Assembly (NCBI GenBank): GCA_018269005.1
Contig: JAFDVK010000012.1
Coordinates: forward strand, 806,001-870,000
DNA from: Acidobacteriota bacterium
GTDB lineage: Bacteria > Acidobacteriota > Blastocatellia > Pyrinomonadales > Pyrinomonadaceae
DNA: 64,000 nucleotides
Reading direction: 5' to 3'
Below the pieces are notes generated by a model. That model saw only the letters and a program-made list of their open reading frames with translations. It had not been told where the DNA came from and ran no database searches. Both the position numbers and the translations under genes were made by a program. Numbering within the stretch: the stretch's first letter is position 1; each line of letters starts with the position of its first letter. Positions 47,372-56,874 of the stretch are shown one piece after another.

Positions 47372-48607
47372 ATGGCAATGCAAAATACATCCTATCCTAA
47401 GAGTAAGATCAGCATTCTGCTGCTTGAGAATATCTCTGACGCGGCGGTGAGTGAATTTGAAGCGGCGGGTTATGCGCATGTTCGGCGCGCCAGCGGCGCG
47501 TTGAGCGAGACCGAGCTCGTCAAGGCCGTGAAGGGCGTGCATCTTGTCGGCATTCGCTCGAAGACGAAGATCACGCAGAATGTGATCGAGGCTGCAGATA
47601 AGCTGCTTGCGGTTGGGTGTTTTTGCATCGGTGTGAATCAGGTCGATCTCTCGGCGGCGACGGAGAAAGGCGTTGCGGTGTTTAATGCGCCGTATTCGAA
47701 TACGCGTTCGGTTGCGGAGTTGGTGATTGGATTGTGCGTGATGCTCATCCGCAAGATCGCGGACAAGAACGCGGCGGCGCATCGGGGCGAGTGGTTGAAG
47801 GAGGCAAAGGGCAGTTTTGAATTGAGAGGTAAAACGCTCGGAATAATCGGCTACGGAAATATCGGTTCGCAGGTCTCGACGATGGCCGAGGCGATGGGAA
47901 TGCAGGTGATCTATTACGACGCGGCGACGAAATTGCCGTTGGGAAACGCACAGCAGACACGCGAGCTGCGCGACCTTTTGCGCAAGTCCGACATCGTAAC
48001 CTTGCATGTTCCTTCCGACCGCACGACGCGAAATATGATTGACGCCGACGCGATCCGTGCAATGCGAAAGGGTGCGATCCTGATCAATTACAGCCGCGGC
48101 GATGTTGTCGATCTAAACGCGGTCGCAAAAGCTTTGAAGAGCGGCAAACTCGCAGGAGCGGCCGTCGATGTTTTCCCGGAGGAACCTGAGAAAAACGGCG
48201 ATACGTTCGCGACCGTCTTGCAGAATCTGCCGAACGTGATCTTGACGCCGCACATCGGCGGCTCGACGGAAGAAGCACAGGCGAACATCGGCACCGACGT
48301 TACTGCGAAGCTCATAAATTACCTTGAATTTGGCACAAGTGAAGGGTCGCACACCGTCCCGCCGGTCAACCTTCCGCCGCAGGCCGGCACGCACCGCATT
48401 CTTCATATACATCAGAACATTCCGGGTGTTCTCGGCGAGATCAACTCACGGCTTTCCGGCCGCGGCATCAACATCCTCAGTCAATATCTCAAGACGAACG
48501 ACGCCATCGGCTACGTCATCCTCGACATCGAATCGAAGCTCTCAAAAGAGGCGTTCGAGCTGATGAAAGGCGTTCCCGGCACCGTCAAGGCGAGAATGGT
48601 TTATTAG
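47372..48607 (+). CDS. serA: D-3-phosphoglycerate dehydrogenase with ACT domain
   Basis: ATG 47372 (or 47378) follows a TATACT -10 box at 47356-47361, giving a very short leader. 411 residues, matching the E. coli-type enzyme. The NAD-binding motif LGIIGYGNIGSQV lies near residue 160, and catalytic INYSRGDVVDL, LTPHIGGSTEEAQ near 295 follow. The C-terminal ACT domain (HRILHIHQNIPGVLGEI) should bind serine for feedback inhibition. It makes the first step of serine synthesis. Confidence 0.93.
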   Translation: MAMQNTSYPKSKISILLLENISDAAVSEFEAAGYAHVRRASGALSETELVKAVKGVHLVGIRSKTKITQNVIEAADKLLAVGCFCIGVNQVDLSAATEKGVAVFNAPYSNTRSVAELVIGLCVMLIRKIADKNAAAHRGEWLKEAKGSFELRGKTLGIIGYGNIGSQVSTMAEAMGMQVIYYDAATKLPLGNAQQTRELRDLLRKSDIVTLHVPSDRTTRNMIDADAIRAMRKGAILINYSRGDVVDLNAVAKALKSGKLAGAAVDVFPEEPEKNGDTFATVLQNLPNVILTPHIGGSTEEAQANIGTDVTAKLINYLEFGTSEGSHTVPPVNLPPQAGTHRILHIHQNIPGVLGEINSRLSGRGINILSQYLKTNDAIGYVILDIESKLSKEAFELMKGVPGTVKARMVY

Positions 48608-48688
48608 TCAGAACCGGGAGCGGTAGCGACCGGGTTCTTGGCGTCGTTAGGAGAAAGAACCTCGGTCGTTACTGCTCGCGGTTCTGAC
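48607..48688. repeat. 82-base MITE-like inverted-repeat element
   Basis: It starts GTCAGAACCGGGAGC and ends GCTCGCGGTTCTGAC, 15-base ends inverted with one mismatch. It fills the gap between serA (its first base is the serA stop) and the next gene. The ends match the hairpin family of clusters 1, 4 and 5. Confidence 0.7.
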
Positions 48689-48697
48689 AAGAGTCAT

Positions 48698-49651
48698 ATG
48701 AAAATTGTCATCCCAGGCGGAACGGGACAAGTTGGAACCGTGCTGGCTCGTGTGTTTCACGCCGACGGCCACAAGGTCGTTGTGCTTGGGCGATCGCCTG
48801 AGAAACAAATTTGGCGGACGGCAAGATGGGACGGCAAGACGCTTGGGGATTGGGCTGAGGAGATCGACGGTTCGGATGTTGTCATCAACCTTGCCGGTCG
48901 GAGCGTGAATTGCAGGTACAACGATGAGAACCAGCGGCAGATGATGGATTCGCGGGTTGATTCGACGCGGGTTGTGGGCGAAGCGATAGCCAAAGCAGTA
49001 AATCCGCCAAAGATCTGGCTGCAGGCGAGCACCGCAACGATCTACGCTCACCGTTTCGATGCTCCGAACGACGATGTGACCGGGATCATCGGCGGGCACG
49101 AAGCCGACGCTCCTGACACTTGGAATTTCAGCATCGACGTCGCAACGGCCTGGGAAAAGACGGCGAATGACGCAGTCACGCCGAAGACCCGAAAGGTGCT
49201 TATGCGTTCGGCGATGACGATGAGCCCCGACCGCGGCGGCATTTTTGACGTGATGCTAAGCCTTGTCCGCAAAGGCCTCGGCGGCACGGCGGCAAGCGGC
49301 AAACAGTACATCTCGTGGATACACGATCAGGATTTTATCCGCTCGGTCTATTGGCTGATCGAGCATGAAGAACTCTCAGGGCCGATCAATCTTTCATCGC
49401 CAAATCCGCTGCCGAACCGCGAGTTCATGCGCATCTTCCGCGAAGCCTCGGGAACCCGATTCGGCCTTCCGGCGATGGAATGGCAGCTCGCTATCGGCGC
49501 ATTCTTTATGAGGACGGAAACCGAACTCATCCTCAAAAGCCGCCGCGTCGTACCAAAATTGTTGACCGACTCTGGCTTTGAATTCGACTTCCCCGATTGG
49601 AACGACGCCTGCCGAAACCTATACTCACGTTGGCGAAAGATCAATGACTGA
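48698..49651 (+). CDS. TIGR01777-family SDR epimerase
   Basis: ATG 48698 (MKIVIPGGTGQVGTVLA) starts at the Rossmann motif; a longer frame overlaps the repeat element. 317 residues. Motifs NLAGRSVNCRYN near residue 70, WLQASTATIYAH near 105 and YISWIHDQDFIRSVYWL near 215 match the SDR39U1/YfcH group, and a DUF1731-like C-terminus ends the chain. The substrate of this group is unknown. Confidence 0.85.
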   Translation: MKIVIPGGTGQVGTVLARVFHADGHKVVVLGRSPEKQIWRTARWDGKTLGDWAEEIDGSDVVINLAGRSVNCRYNDENQRQMMDSRVDSTRVVGEAIAKAVNPPKIWLQASTATIYAHRFDAPNDDVTGIIGGHEADAPDTWNFSIDVATAWEKTANDAVTPKTRKVLMRSAMTMSPDRGGIFDVMLSLVRKGLGGTAASGKQYISWIHDQDFIRSVYWLIEHEELSGPINLSSPNPLPNREFMRIFREASGTRFGLPAMEWQLAIGAFFMRTETELILKSRRVVPKLLTDSGFEFDFPDWNDACRNLYSRWRKIND

Positions 49652-49760
49652 TATGAAATCTGCGAGGCGATTGATTCGAAATAAGGGATAGGTGGTAAGT
49701 TATAAGTGAGACGTATCCCTTGTACTTATTACTTTTCACTTATTTTGGGGCAACAGCAAA

Positions 49761-50765
49761 ATGAGATCGGTATTTACCATTGTTTTTATAACCATTTTTT
49801 CCGCAGCCGCCCATGCGCAGTGGGTGAAGCGAAATGTCGCGACCGACGCCTCGTTTCGCGGGTTATCGGTGGTGAATCGAAGCGTCGTGTGGGCGAGCGG
49901 CACTCGCGGCACGGTGATCCGAACGACCGACGGCGGGAAGAGTTGGGACCTTACGACGGTTCCGGGCGCCGAGCGGCTCGATTTCCGCGACATCGAGGCG
50001 TTCGATGCGAATACGGCCTACGTTCTCTCGATCGGCAACGGCGAGAGTTCGCGGATCTATAAGACGACCGACGGCGGCAAGACGTGGAAAGAGCAGTTCT
50101 TGAATAAGGACCCGAAGAAGTTCTTCGACGCACTTGCCTGCTGGGATCGCGACAACTGCATCGCGATGAGCGATCCGGTCGATGGCCATTATCGGCTGAT
50201 CCGTACCACGGACGGCGAGACCTGGGAACCGATCGTTAGCAACAAGATGCCCGCCGCAAAGGACGGCGAAGCCGCATTCGCCGCAAGCGGCACTTGCCTG
50301 ATCACGCACGGGAAGGACGGTGCGATGCTCATCTCGGGCGGGGCGGACGCACGCGTTTTCCTTTCGAACGACCGCGGCTCGACTTGGACGTGGGTTACTA
50401 CACCGATCGTAAAGGGAACTGCCGGCAGCGGCATCTTCTCTGTTGCGATGAACGGGGCAAAGAGCGGCGTGATCGTCGGCGGCAACTACGGAATGCCGGA
50501 CGAGATCACCGATAACCTTGCGTTCACGACCGACGGCGCAAAGTCGTGGAATCTTGCGAAAGGCCTGACAGGTTATCGCTCCGGCGTTGCGTATATCGGT
50601 GCTCGAACGATCATCGCTGTCGGCAGTAACGGCACCGACATCTCGCGCAACGGCGGCAAGACTTGGAAGAAGCTCGGCACCGAGAATCTCAATGCGGTTG
50701 CGGCGAAGAGCAAGTTCGCTGTCTGGGCGGTCGGCGAAAAAGGCGGTGTTTACAAGCTTAAATGA
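49761..50765 (+). CDS. Secreted YCF48/BNR-like beta-propeller protein
   Basis: A 334-residue protein with a signal peptide ending near AHAQ (residue 19). Repeated BNR-like blades are seen: GTVIRTTDGGKSW, SRIYKTTDGGKTWKE, ARVFLSNDRGSTWTW, AFTTDGAKSW, and GTDISRNGGKTWKK. The fold is probably a propeller, as in YCF48/HCF136 or sialidase-like proteins. Its stop overlaps the next gene by 4 bases (ATGA). Confidence 0.8.
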   Translation: MRSVFTIVFITIFSAAAHAQWVKRNVATDASFRGLSVVNRSVVWASGTRGTVIRTTDGGKSWDLTTVPGAERLDFRDIEAFDANTAYVLSIGNGESSRIYKTTDGGKTWKEQFLNKDPKKFFDALACWDRDNCIAMSDPVDGHYRLIRTTDGETWEPIVSNKMPAAKDGEAAFAASGTCLITHGKDGAMLISGGADARVFLSNDRGSTWTWVTTPIVKGTAGSGIFSVAMNGAKSGVIVGGNYGMPDEITDNLAFTTDGAKSWNLAKGLTGYRSGVAYIGARTIIAVGSNGTDISRNGGKTWKKLGTENLNAVAAKSKFAVWAVGEKGGVYKLK

Positions 50766-51013
50766 CCTTTCAGTGGTTCGACATCGTCGGCGGTGCGGGC
50801 GTTGCGCTGATCATCGGGACATACTTGCTGCTCCAGTTCGAACGCATTTCGAGCGACAGCATCTCGTATTCATTTTTGAATGCGGCGGGTGCTGCACTGA
50901 TAATCGTTTCACTATATTTTGAGTTTAACTTTTCGGCGTTTATCGTCGAATTCTTTTGGCTGTTGATCAGTCTTGTCGGGATCGTGAAATTTTTGGTGCG
51001 GCGGCGCACTTGA
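50762..51013 (+). CDS. Small three-helix membrane protein (CBU_0592-like)
   Basis: An 83-residue protein with three hydrophobic helices: DIVGGAGVALIIGTYLLLQF, LNAAGAALIIVSLYF and AFIVEFFWLLISLVGIV. It matches the pattern of the CBU_0592-like small membrane proteins of unknown function. It is coupled to the propeller gene through ATGA. Confidence 0.65.
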   Translation: MTFQWFDIVGGAGVALIIGTYLLLQFERISSDSISYSFLNAAGAALIIVSLYFEFNFSAFIVEFFWLLISLVGIVKFLVRRRT

Positions 51014-51035
51014 CGCAAAAAAAGCAGTTTAGAAA

Positions 51036-52214
51036 GTGACAGATAAACGAGAGCGTCGGTTAATTCGTCTCTTTGGGGACTTTATGCGTTCGGAGCGTGC
51101 GGGTGCGGCGCTTCTCATCGCGTGCACGCTCGCGTCGCTGCTCATAGCGAACTCGGCATTCGGCGCACGCTACATCGCGTTTTGGCTTCGTGAACTTGGC
51201 CCGCTCAGCATCGAACTCTGGGTGAATGACGCTCTGATGGCGATCTTCTTTTTGCTTGTCGGCCTCGAACTCGAACGCGAGATCCTCGTCGGAAAACTCT
51301 CGAACATAAAGAGCGCGCTGCTTCCGATCTTTGCGGCACTAGGCGGTGTTATGGTTCCGGCGTTGATCCATTTCGCCTTCAACCACGGACATGAAACGCA
51401 GAGCGGCGTCGGGATCCCGATGGCGACCGACATAGCGTTCGCGATCGGCGCGTTGGCTTTGCTCGGCAGTCGTGCGAGCAGTTCGCTAAAGGTGTTTCTC
51501 GTCGCACTTGCGGTGATCGACGATCTTGTCGCGATCCTCGTCATCGCGATCTTCTACACGACCACGCTCTCGCTCGGATATCTCTTCCTTGCCCTTGCGA
51601 TCGCCGGTGTGTTGTTCGCCCTGAACTACGTCTTTCGTGTCAGGTCGCTCGTGCCGTACCTGATCGGCGGAGCGTTCATGTGGTGGGCGATGCTGCTTTC
51701 CGGAGTCCACGCGACGATCGCGGGCGTGATCCTCGCCTTCACGATACCGTTCTTTCCTGATAGCGGCGACGAAGCGTCTCCATCCGAGCGGCTCGAACAT
51801 TGGCTGCACGCTCCAGTAGCCTTCATCATCTTGCCGATTTTCGCACTCGCAAATACCGGCCTTGTTATCGAGTCGAATTGGGCCGCCGACCTCGCTTCGC
51901 CGAACAGCCTCGGCATCGGACTTGGGTTGATCCTCGGCAAGCCGATCGGCATCTTTGTCGCGAGCTATGTCGCCGTTGCAGTCGGCATCTGCACGCTGCC
52001 GAAAGGCCTCGGATGGCGGCAGGTACTGGGCATCGGGATGCTCGGCGGCATCGGCTTTACGATGTCGATCTTTATTACGAATCTTGCGTTCACCGGCCGG
52101 CAGTCGCTGATCGATGAATCAAAGCTCGCGATCTTTCTCGCATCGCTTACGGCCGCGATCCTGGGCCTCGTGTATCTTTGCATCTTCAGCCCGAAGCCTG
52201 GGTCGCGGGCGTAA
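51036..52214 (+). CDS. nhaA: Na+/H+ antiporter NhaA
   Basis: The start GTG 51036 is the first in frame; ATG 51084 is an alternative. About 392 residues with many membrane helices. NhaA signatures are present: IPMATDIAFAIGALALLG, with the two Asp-like ion-binding positions DDLVAILV around residue 165, and GLILGKPIGIF. It exports Na+ in exchange for H+ across the inner membrane. Confidence 0.92.
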   Translation: MTDKRERRLIRLFGDFMRSERAGAALLIACTLASLLIANSAFGARYIAFWLRELGPLSIELWVNDALMAIFFLLVGLELEREILVGKLSNIKSALLPIFAALGGVMVPALIHFAFNHGHETQSGVGIPMATDIAFAIGALALLGSRASSSLKVFLVALAVIDDLVAILVIAIFYTTTLSLGYLFLALAIAGVLFALNYVFRVRSLVPYLIGGAFMWWAMLLSGVHATIAGVILAFTIPFFPDSGDEASPSERLEHWLHAPVAFIILPIFALANTGLVIESNWAADLASPNSLGIGLGLILGKPIGIFVASYVAVAVGICTLPKGLGWRQVLGIGMLGGIGFTMSIFITNLAFTGRQSLIDESKLAIFLASLTAAILGLVYLCIFSPKPGSRA

Positions 52215-52250
52215 AGATTGCTCGCCCTCCGTGCTAGAATTCTCGAACGT

Positions 52251-52727
52251 ATGAATCAGGGTTATACAATGATCCACTTTAAGGCCGAGAGCGGCCACGG
52301 GCTGACATATGCCAACGGCATTGCGAAATTTTCGTCAGCCGGGATCATTCTCGAGTTCGAGTCGAAATTTCTCGGGCTATTCTCTAACGGTGTGAAGGAA
52401 GTTCGCGTGTCGCTCGCGGACATTCATTCGATCACGTTCAAACGGGGCCTTTTGCTCCTGGGGCCTCGTATTCATCTGCGGCTGAATTCTGTCGCACAGG
52501 CTTCGAAGCTGCCGACGGACAACGGTAAGATCGTCTTGAAGGTCGCACGCGAAGATGCCGCGAAGGCTCGCGAGGCGGTCGCAAGGCTTGAGAAAGATAT
52601 GAGTGAGTACGCCGCGGTTCTGCCGCCGCCGCAAGCATCTGTTTCCGAACTGTTCCTAGAAACGACATCTGAGAAAGAGACGCAGAAGCTGGGCAGTGAA
52701 GTCAAAAAAGCAAGCCGAGATAGCTAA
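52251..52727 (+). CDS. Conserved protein of unknown function, possible PH-like fold
   Basis: Starts at 52251 or 52269 are possible; a longer frame to 52218 overlaps the end of nhaA's flank without support. 158 residues. The first 110 residues form alternating beta strands then a helix (EDAAKAREAVARLEKDMSEY), as in bacterial PH-like domains. The tail is low complexity. No family is confirmed. Confidence 0.55.
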   Translation: MNQGYTMIHFKAESGHGLTYANGIAKFSSAGIILEFESKFLGLFSNGVKEVRVSLADIHSITFKRGLLLLGPRIHLRLNSVAQASKLPTDNGKIVLKVAREDAAKAREAVARLEKDMSEYAAVLPPPQASVSELFLETTSEKETQKLGSEVKKASRDS

Positions 52728-52739
52728 GGATGCGACTTG

Positions 52740-52956
52740 CCGCAAAGCACTGCGGTCGGGGTTCGTGGGTAATAGATCCCCACGTGTTGCAAAAAACGCA
52801 ACCGTGCCCGACCGTAGTTTTGCATGACTCGGTCTCGGAGGCGGCTGGCCGCCGACACACCGTCGCCCGCTACGCAGGCTCCAAGAAATTCGTTGATACG
52901 CGGACGGTCGGGCAAGCCCGACCGCACTGCCAATGGGCAAGCCCAAAACGAAGCTC
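52740..52956. repeat. Repeat cluster 3
   Basis: A gene-free patch of about 220 bases. It contains 52749-52812, an inverted near-copy of 8401-8464. The unit TCGGAGGCGGCTGGCCGCCGACA near 52836 follows. A TCGGGCAAGCCCGACCGCACTGCC hairpin lies near 52910. Confidence 0.7.
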
Positions 52957-55176
52957 CTACTGCTTTGGCGGAGCAGTTCGCGGATCAGGCGTGGCCTTCA
53001 GTTCGTAGTTCTTCGGCGGTTCGGCACCGAGAAGATTCTTGACGAAGTAATCCCAACGCCGACGCATCATATACGGGCTTGCCTGGCCGTATCCGTGACG
53101 TGCGTTCGGGATCAGGATGAGATCGAAGTCCTTGTTGGCCTTGATCAGAGCATCGACGACAAGAAGCGTGTTGTACGGCGGAACGTTGTCATCCATCGTA
53201 CCGTGCGCGAGAAGCAGATGGCCTTTCAGGTTCTTTGCATAGACCTGGTTTGCCTGCTTTTCGTAATTGTCGCCCTTGAGAAGGCCGATGTAGCGTTCGC
53301 CCCAATCGTCCTCGTAATTGCGGTTATCGTGATTGCCCGACTCAGAGATGCCGACCTTGAAGAAATCCGGATAACGGAACATCGCGGCCGCGGTCGCAAA
53401 ACCGCCGCCCGAATGTCCCCAGATGCCTACACGGTCGAGATCCATGAACGGATACTTTTGCGCAAGCTGCTTGATTCCGGCGATCTGATCTTCGAGCGTG
53501 TTGTCGGCCATATCGCCGTAGCAGGAATCGTGAAAGGCCTTCGAGCGGAGCGGGTTGCACATACCGTCGATCGTCACGACGACGAAGCCGAGATCGGCGA
53601 GTGCGGAATTGTCATTTCGCGAGGCGACGAACGAACGCGTACCGACGCCGCCGCTCTGCGGGCCCGGATAGATGTAATCTACGACCGGATATTTACGTCC
53701 CGGAACGATCTTTGAAGGGAAATACATCAATCCGTAAAGATCCGTCTTGCCGTCGCGTGCCTTTACGACGATCGGCGTCGGCGCTTTCCAGCCGGTCTTT
53801 TCGAGCCGCGAAACGTCGGCCTTTTCGAGATCCGCGATCTTCTTACCCGTCATATCGCGAAGCACCGCGACGGTCGGCGTGTTCGGCGTTGAGAAGTTGT
53901 CGATGAAGTAATTTCCGTCCGGCGAGATCGAAACGTTGTGGTTTGCGTTCTCAGGCGTGAGCAGCTTCAGCCCCGAGCCGTCAAAATTCACGCGGTAGAA
54001 ATGCCCGAAGTATGGATCGACGCCCGGCTCGCGGCCGCCTGCGTTGAAGTAGATCACGCGGTTCTTCGTATCGACATCTTCGATATTCCAAACGGGCCAA
54101 TTGCCGCTCGTGATCGCGTTCTTGAGCGTTCCGGTCTTGAGATCGTAAAGGTATAGATGGCCCCAGCCGCTGCGTTCCGTGTACCAAATGAACTCGTTCG
54201 TCTCGGGAAGATAACGCCAGCTCGTGCCGCCCTGGCCGGATTCGAACTGCGTCGGGCTCTCTTCGTGATAGACCTGGCGGACCGCTCCCGTGTCAGGGTC
54301 GGCAACGCGAAGGTCCTCGATCTTGTGGTCACGCGAGGTCGAAACGAACGCGAGTGAATTGCTGTCGTCGGCCCAATAGACATCGCTCCAGCCGCCGTCG
54401 CAGGAGATATCGTCGCACTGGGTCGAGCGGTGCGGATCGGCCGGCATCTGCAGACGCACGACCTTTGCGGAAGGAACGTCGATGATGACGCGTTCGATCA
54501 TCGCTATCTTTTCGTCGCCGGGAAGCGGATATTTCCACTTTTCGAGCTTCGGCGCACCGACGTTCGTCGTTACGAGATACATATCCTTGACGTGACGCTC
54601 GTCCTGCTGGAATGTCGCGATCTTCTTAGAATCGGGCGACCAGATCAGGATCGGACGCGGGCTGTGTTTCCAACCGGCGTTGTCCGTTGCGTAGCCATAG
54701 TCTTCCTTCGCATCGGTCGTCAGCTGCGTTTCTTTCTTTGACTCGCGGTCGCGTACCCAAAGATTGCCGTCCTTTAGGAATGCCTCGAGTTTGCCGTCCG
54801 GCGAAGCGATCGCCATACCTCCGCCGCCAAAACGCGCGAACATATTCATATTCGGCATTCCGCCCTCGACACCGATCTCCGCCGGGGTAGCACCGGTCTT
54901 GCGGGCTCCGGTCTTCGGGTCAATGTGGACGAATTCGCGTCCGGTCGGCGTCAGAACCATGTACCAGAACGTGCCGTCCGGCAGCCAAGTGGCTCGAACG
55001 CCGTTGCGGTCGATAAGCGGATTCGTCTTATAGCTCAGACGGCTTTCAGCTCGTTCATAGTCTGCGGCCGTGACTGTCGGGTGCGATGGTGCCGCCGTCG
55101 CCTTGCGTGAACGCTGCGCCGCGGCCGAAACGCTCAAGAGAGCGAGACTTAGCGATAGAAGAGCAATTTTTTTCAT
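52957..55176 (-). CDS. S9-family dipeptidyl-peptidase IV-like serine peptidase
   Basis: A 739-residue protein with a signal peptide ending near residue 20. The N-terminal part is the DPP-IV propeller (DNAGWKHSPRPILIWSPDSKKIATFQQDE, YWADDSNSLAFVSTSRDHK, EFIWYTERSGWGHLYLYDL). The catalytic domain has the nucleophile in GIWGHSGGGFATA near residue 590, the Asp in HGTMDDNVPPYN near 670 and the His in NARHGYGQ near 705. It releases N-terminal dipeptides from peptides outside the cytoplasm. Confidence 0.9.
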   Translation of the reverse strand: MKKIALLSLSLALLSVSAAAQRSRKATAAPSHPTVTAADYERAESRLSYKTNPLIDRNGVRATWLPDGTFWYMVLTPTGREFVHIDPKTGARKTGATPAEIGVEGGMPNMNMFARFGGGGMAIASPDGKLEAFLKDGNLWVRDRESKKETQLTTDAKEDYGYATDNAGWKHSPRPILIWSPDSKKIATFQQDERHVKDMYLVTTNVGAPKLEKWKYPLPGDEKIAMIERVIIDVPSAKVVRLQMPADPHRSTQCDDISCDGGWSDVYWADDSNSLAFVSTSRDHKIEDLRVADPDTGAVRQVYHEESPTQFESGQGGTSWRYLPETNEFIWYTERSGWGHLYLYDLKTGTLKNAITSGNWPVWNIEDVDTKNRVIYFNAGGREPGVDPYFGHFYRVNFDGSGLKLLTPENANHNVSISPDGNYFIDNFSTPNTPTVAVLRDMTGKKIADLEKADVSRLEKTGWKAPTPIVVKARDGKTDLYGLMYFPSKIVPGRKYPVVDYIYPGPQSGGVGTRSFVASRNDNSALADLGFVVVTIDGMCNPLRSKAFHDSCYGDMADNTLEDQIAGIKQLAQKYPFMDLDRVGIWGHSGGGFATAAAMFRYPDFFKVGISESGNHDNRNYEDDWGERYIGLLKGDNYEKQANQVYAKNLKGHLLLAHGTMDDNVPPYNTLLVVDALIKANKDFDLILIPNARHGYGQASPYMMRRRWDYFVKNLLGAEPPKNYELKATPDPRTAPPKQ

Positions 55177-55385
55177 CTAGGTTTTTTACTGGCAGAAGCA
55201 AAAGAATTGTTTCTCGTGGTCTAAATTAAATAGGATTTCAATCATATTAACGTAATCTAGCGAAAAAAGTTATCTGACAGCAGTAAAACAGTGCCGCAAG
55301 TCAGTGGCCCGAACGTTAGTAAGGGCTCGACAGCGGAACTAAGAACGCTGTCTTGCTTGTCCCATGTCCCACGCTGTCCCACGCC

Positions 55386-55550
55386 CCTTGTGGGACAAAC
55401 AACTTCATTGATCTCAACACTTACAGCCATTTTACCGAAGAAAAATAAAAAAAAATTGCTCTCGTCCGAAGCCTTTCCGACACACCTTTTGGGACAAATA
55501 ACTCCATTGATCTCAACATTTACAGCCATTTTACCGAAGAACAATAAAAA
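55386..55550. repeat. Two direct copies of a 65-base unit, period 99
   Basis: Units 55386-55450 and 55485-55550 share GGGACAAA, CATTGATCTCAACA and TTACAGCCATTTTACCGAAG. A minus-strand frame through both repeats is not supported: the few differences mostly change amino acids. TGGGACAAAT also occurs at 8255-8264 and, inverted, at 8293-8302. Confidence 0.75.
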
Positions 55551-55559
55551 AGATTTCCC

Positions 55560-56660
55560 CGAGCGATGGAATGTTGTCAGAACCGCCTGCGTTCGAGACC
55601 GCCGAGACGATCCAACCGCCGATCGACCCAGATGACCCGGATGTCGAAATCATTCATCTATGATCGTTCCGAAATAAGTCATAAGTGACAAGTGAAAGGT
55701 CATAGGTGCCGCGCCACGGACAAGTTGGACGCAACGTATGTTGCATCGTCATAGGCAATTGTATCACAACTGTCAAACCCGCAGTAGGCAGAAGTTGCGA
55801 GAACCGTCGGATCAGTTCCCGAAAATGCCGAAAGTTGGCTTCGAATTGCCACGGCATTTATGCCGTGGAGTAAGTTCGAGTTCCCAAGCTTGGAGGCGGC
55901 TTGCCGCCGACAAAATTCGCTTGTACGCGTATCAGTCAGAACCGCCAGCTCCCCTCCTGCCCGAGGAGGGGTGGCCGAAGGCCGGGGTGGAGGGAGCAGC
56001 GGGCGGTCAGCTCCGCGAAACGTCCGCCTCTAGTCAGAACCGCCTGCGTGAGCGGGCGGTCAGTTCCGCCGACCGTCAAAAGTAAAAGGGCAAATGGCGA
56101 AGTCTGAGTTAGATGAACTTCTTGGCTCCATCGGAGCCGCATGTTTGTAGGACGCCGCCGACAAAATGCACCTCGGAGGCGGCTTGCCGCCGACAAGCTT
56201 ATTGTCGCGTGTTCACACGCTCCGAGGAGTTGTTTGGCCGGACATTCTACAGGTTCCGCTTCGCTTCACCTGTAGCTAACGAAATCGCCGCGTGCTCCGC
56301 ACGCTCAAAGCCGGCGAATTGCCATGGCATTTATGCCGTGGAGTAAGTTCGAGTTCCCAAGCTTGGAGGCCGCTTGCCGCCGACAAACCTCTGTCGCCTG
56401 CTACGCAGGCTCCGTTGATCCTTGAGCAATCGTAACCACGTGCTGAAGCACGTGGCAATTCGCCCTTCGGGAGGAAGGGCAAGCCGGGGCGAAGGCGAAA
56501 GTGAAGAGTCAAAAAGCATCCGGGGCGAAATCGAAAGTAAAGAGCCCAAGGTAAAAGTCAGCGTGAAAACAGGCGCTTTGCACCGCCAACAACCCTTCTG
56601 TCGCTCCTAACGGAGCTCCGGGATCCATATTGCTGGCGGTCGCTACAAACTTTCCGCTCC
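55560..56660. repeat. Repeat cluster 4: gene-free mosaic of hairpin repeats
   Basis: The 1.7 kb between the S9 peptidase and the E2 gene has no supported gene. It holds a nested element at 55935-56010 (a CCCCTCC hairpin inside a GTCAGAACC hairpin) and the simple form at 56033-56063. CCACGGCA/TGCCGTGG-type hairpins occur at 55849-55868, 56322-56341 and 56436-56455. GGAGGCGGCTTGCCGCCGAC units lie near 55892, 56171 and 56366. The sequence ATTGCCA(C/T)GGCATTTATGCC with its right flank to TTGGAGG is a direct repeat at 55845 and 56318. Confidence 0.75.
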
Positions 56661-56675
56661 TAACGGAACTGAAAG

Positions 56676-56795
56676 CCCCAAATCCCCAAATCATCAAATC
56701 CCCCAATCCCCAATCCCCAATCCCCAAATCCCCAATCCCAAACCCCAAACCCCAAATCCCAAATCCCCAATCCCAAATCCGAAATCCGAAATCCC
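56676..56795. repeat. Degenerate CCCCAAT heptamer array
   Basis: About 120 bases made of CCCCAAT, CCCAAAT and CCCCAAA units. It resembles the CCCCAAT-type STRR repeats of cyanobacteria. The complementary strand has many runs of three or four G and could form G-quadruplexes. It ends about 80 bases before the E2 gene. Confidence 0.8.
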
Positions 56796-56874
56796 CTGTC
56801 GGGTGCTGACTGCTTCTTAACTTTTGAAAAGTTTTGTATCCTAATTATTTGAGTATCTGCTGGAAGAAATTCAT

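Noticed and set aside
55257..55544. Minus-strand open frame with an internal duplication (GKMAVNVEINGVICP)
   Set aside because: Differences between its two repeats mostly change amino acids; no start signal and no domain.
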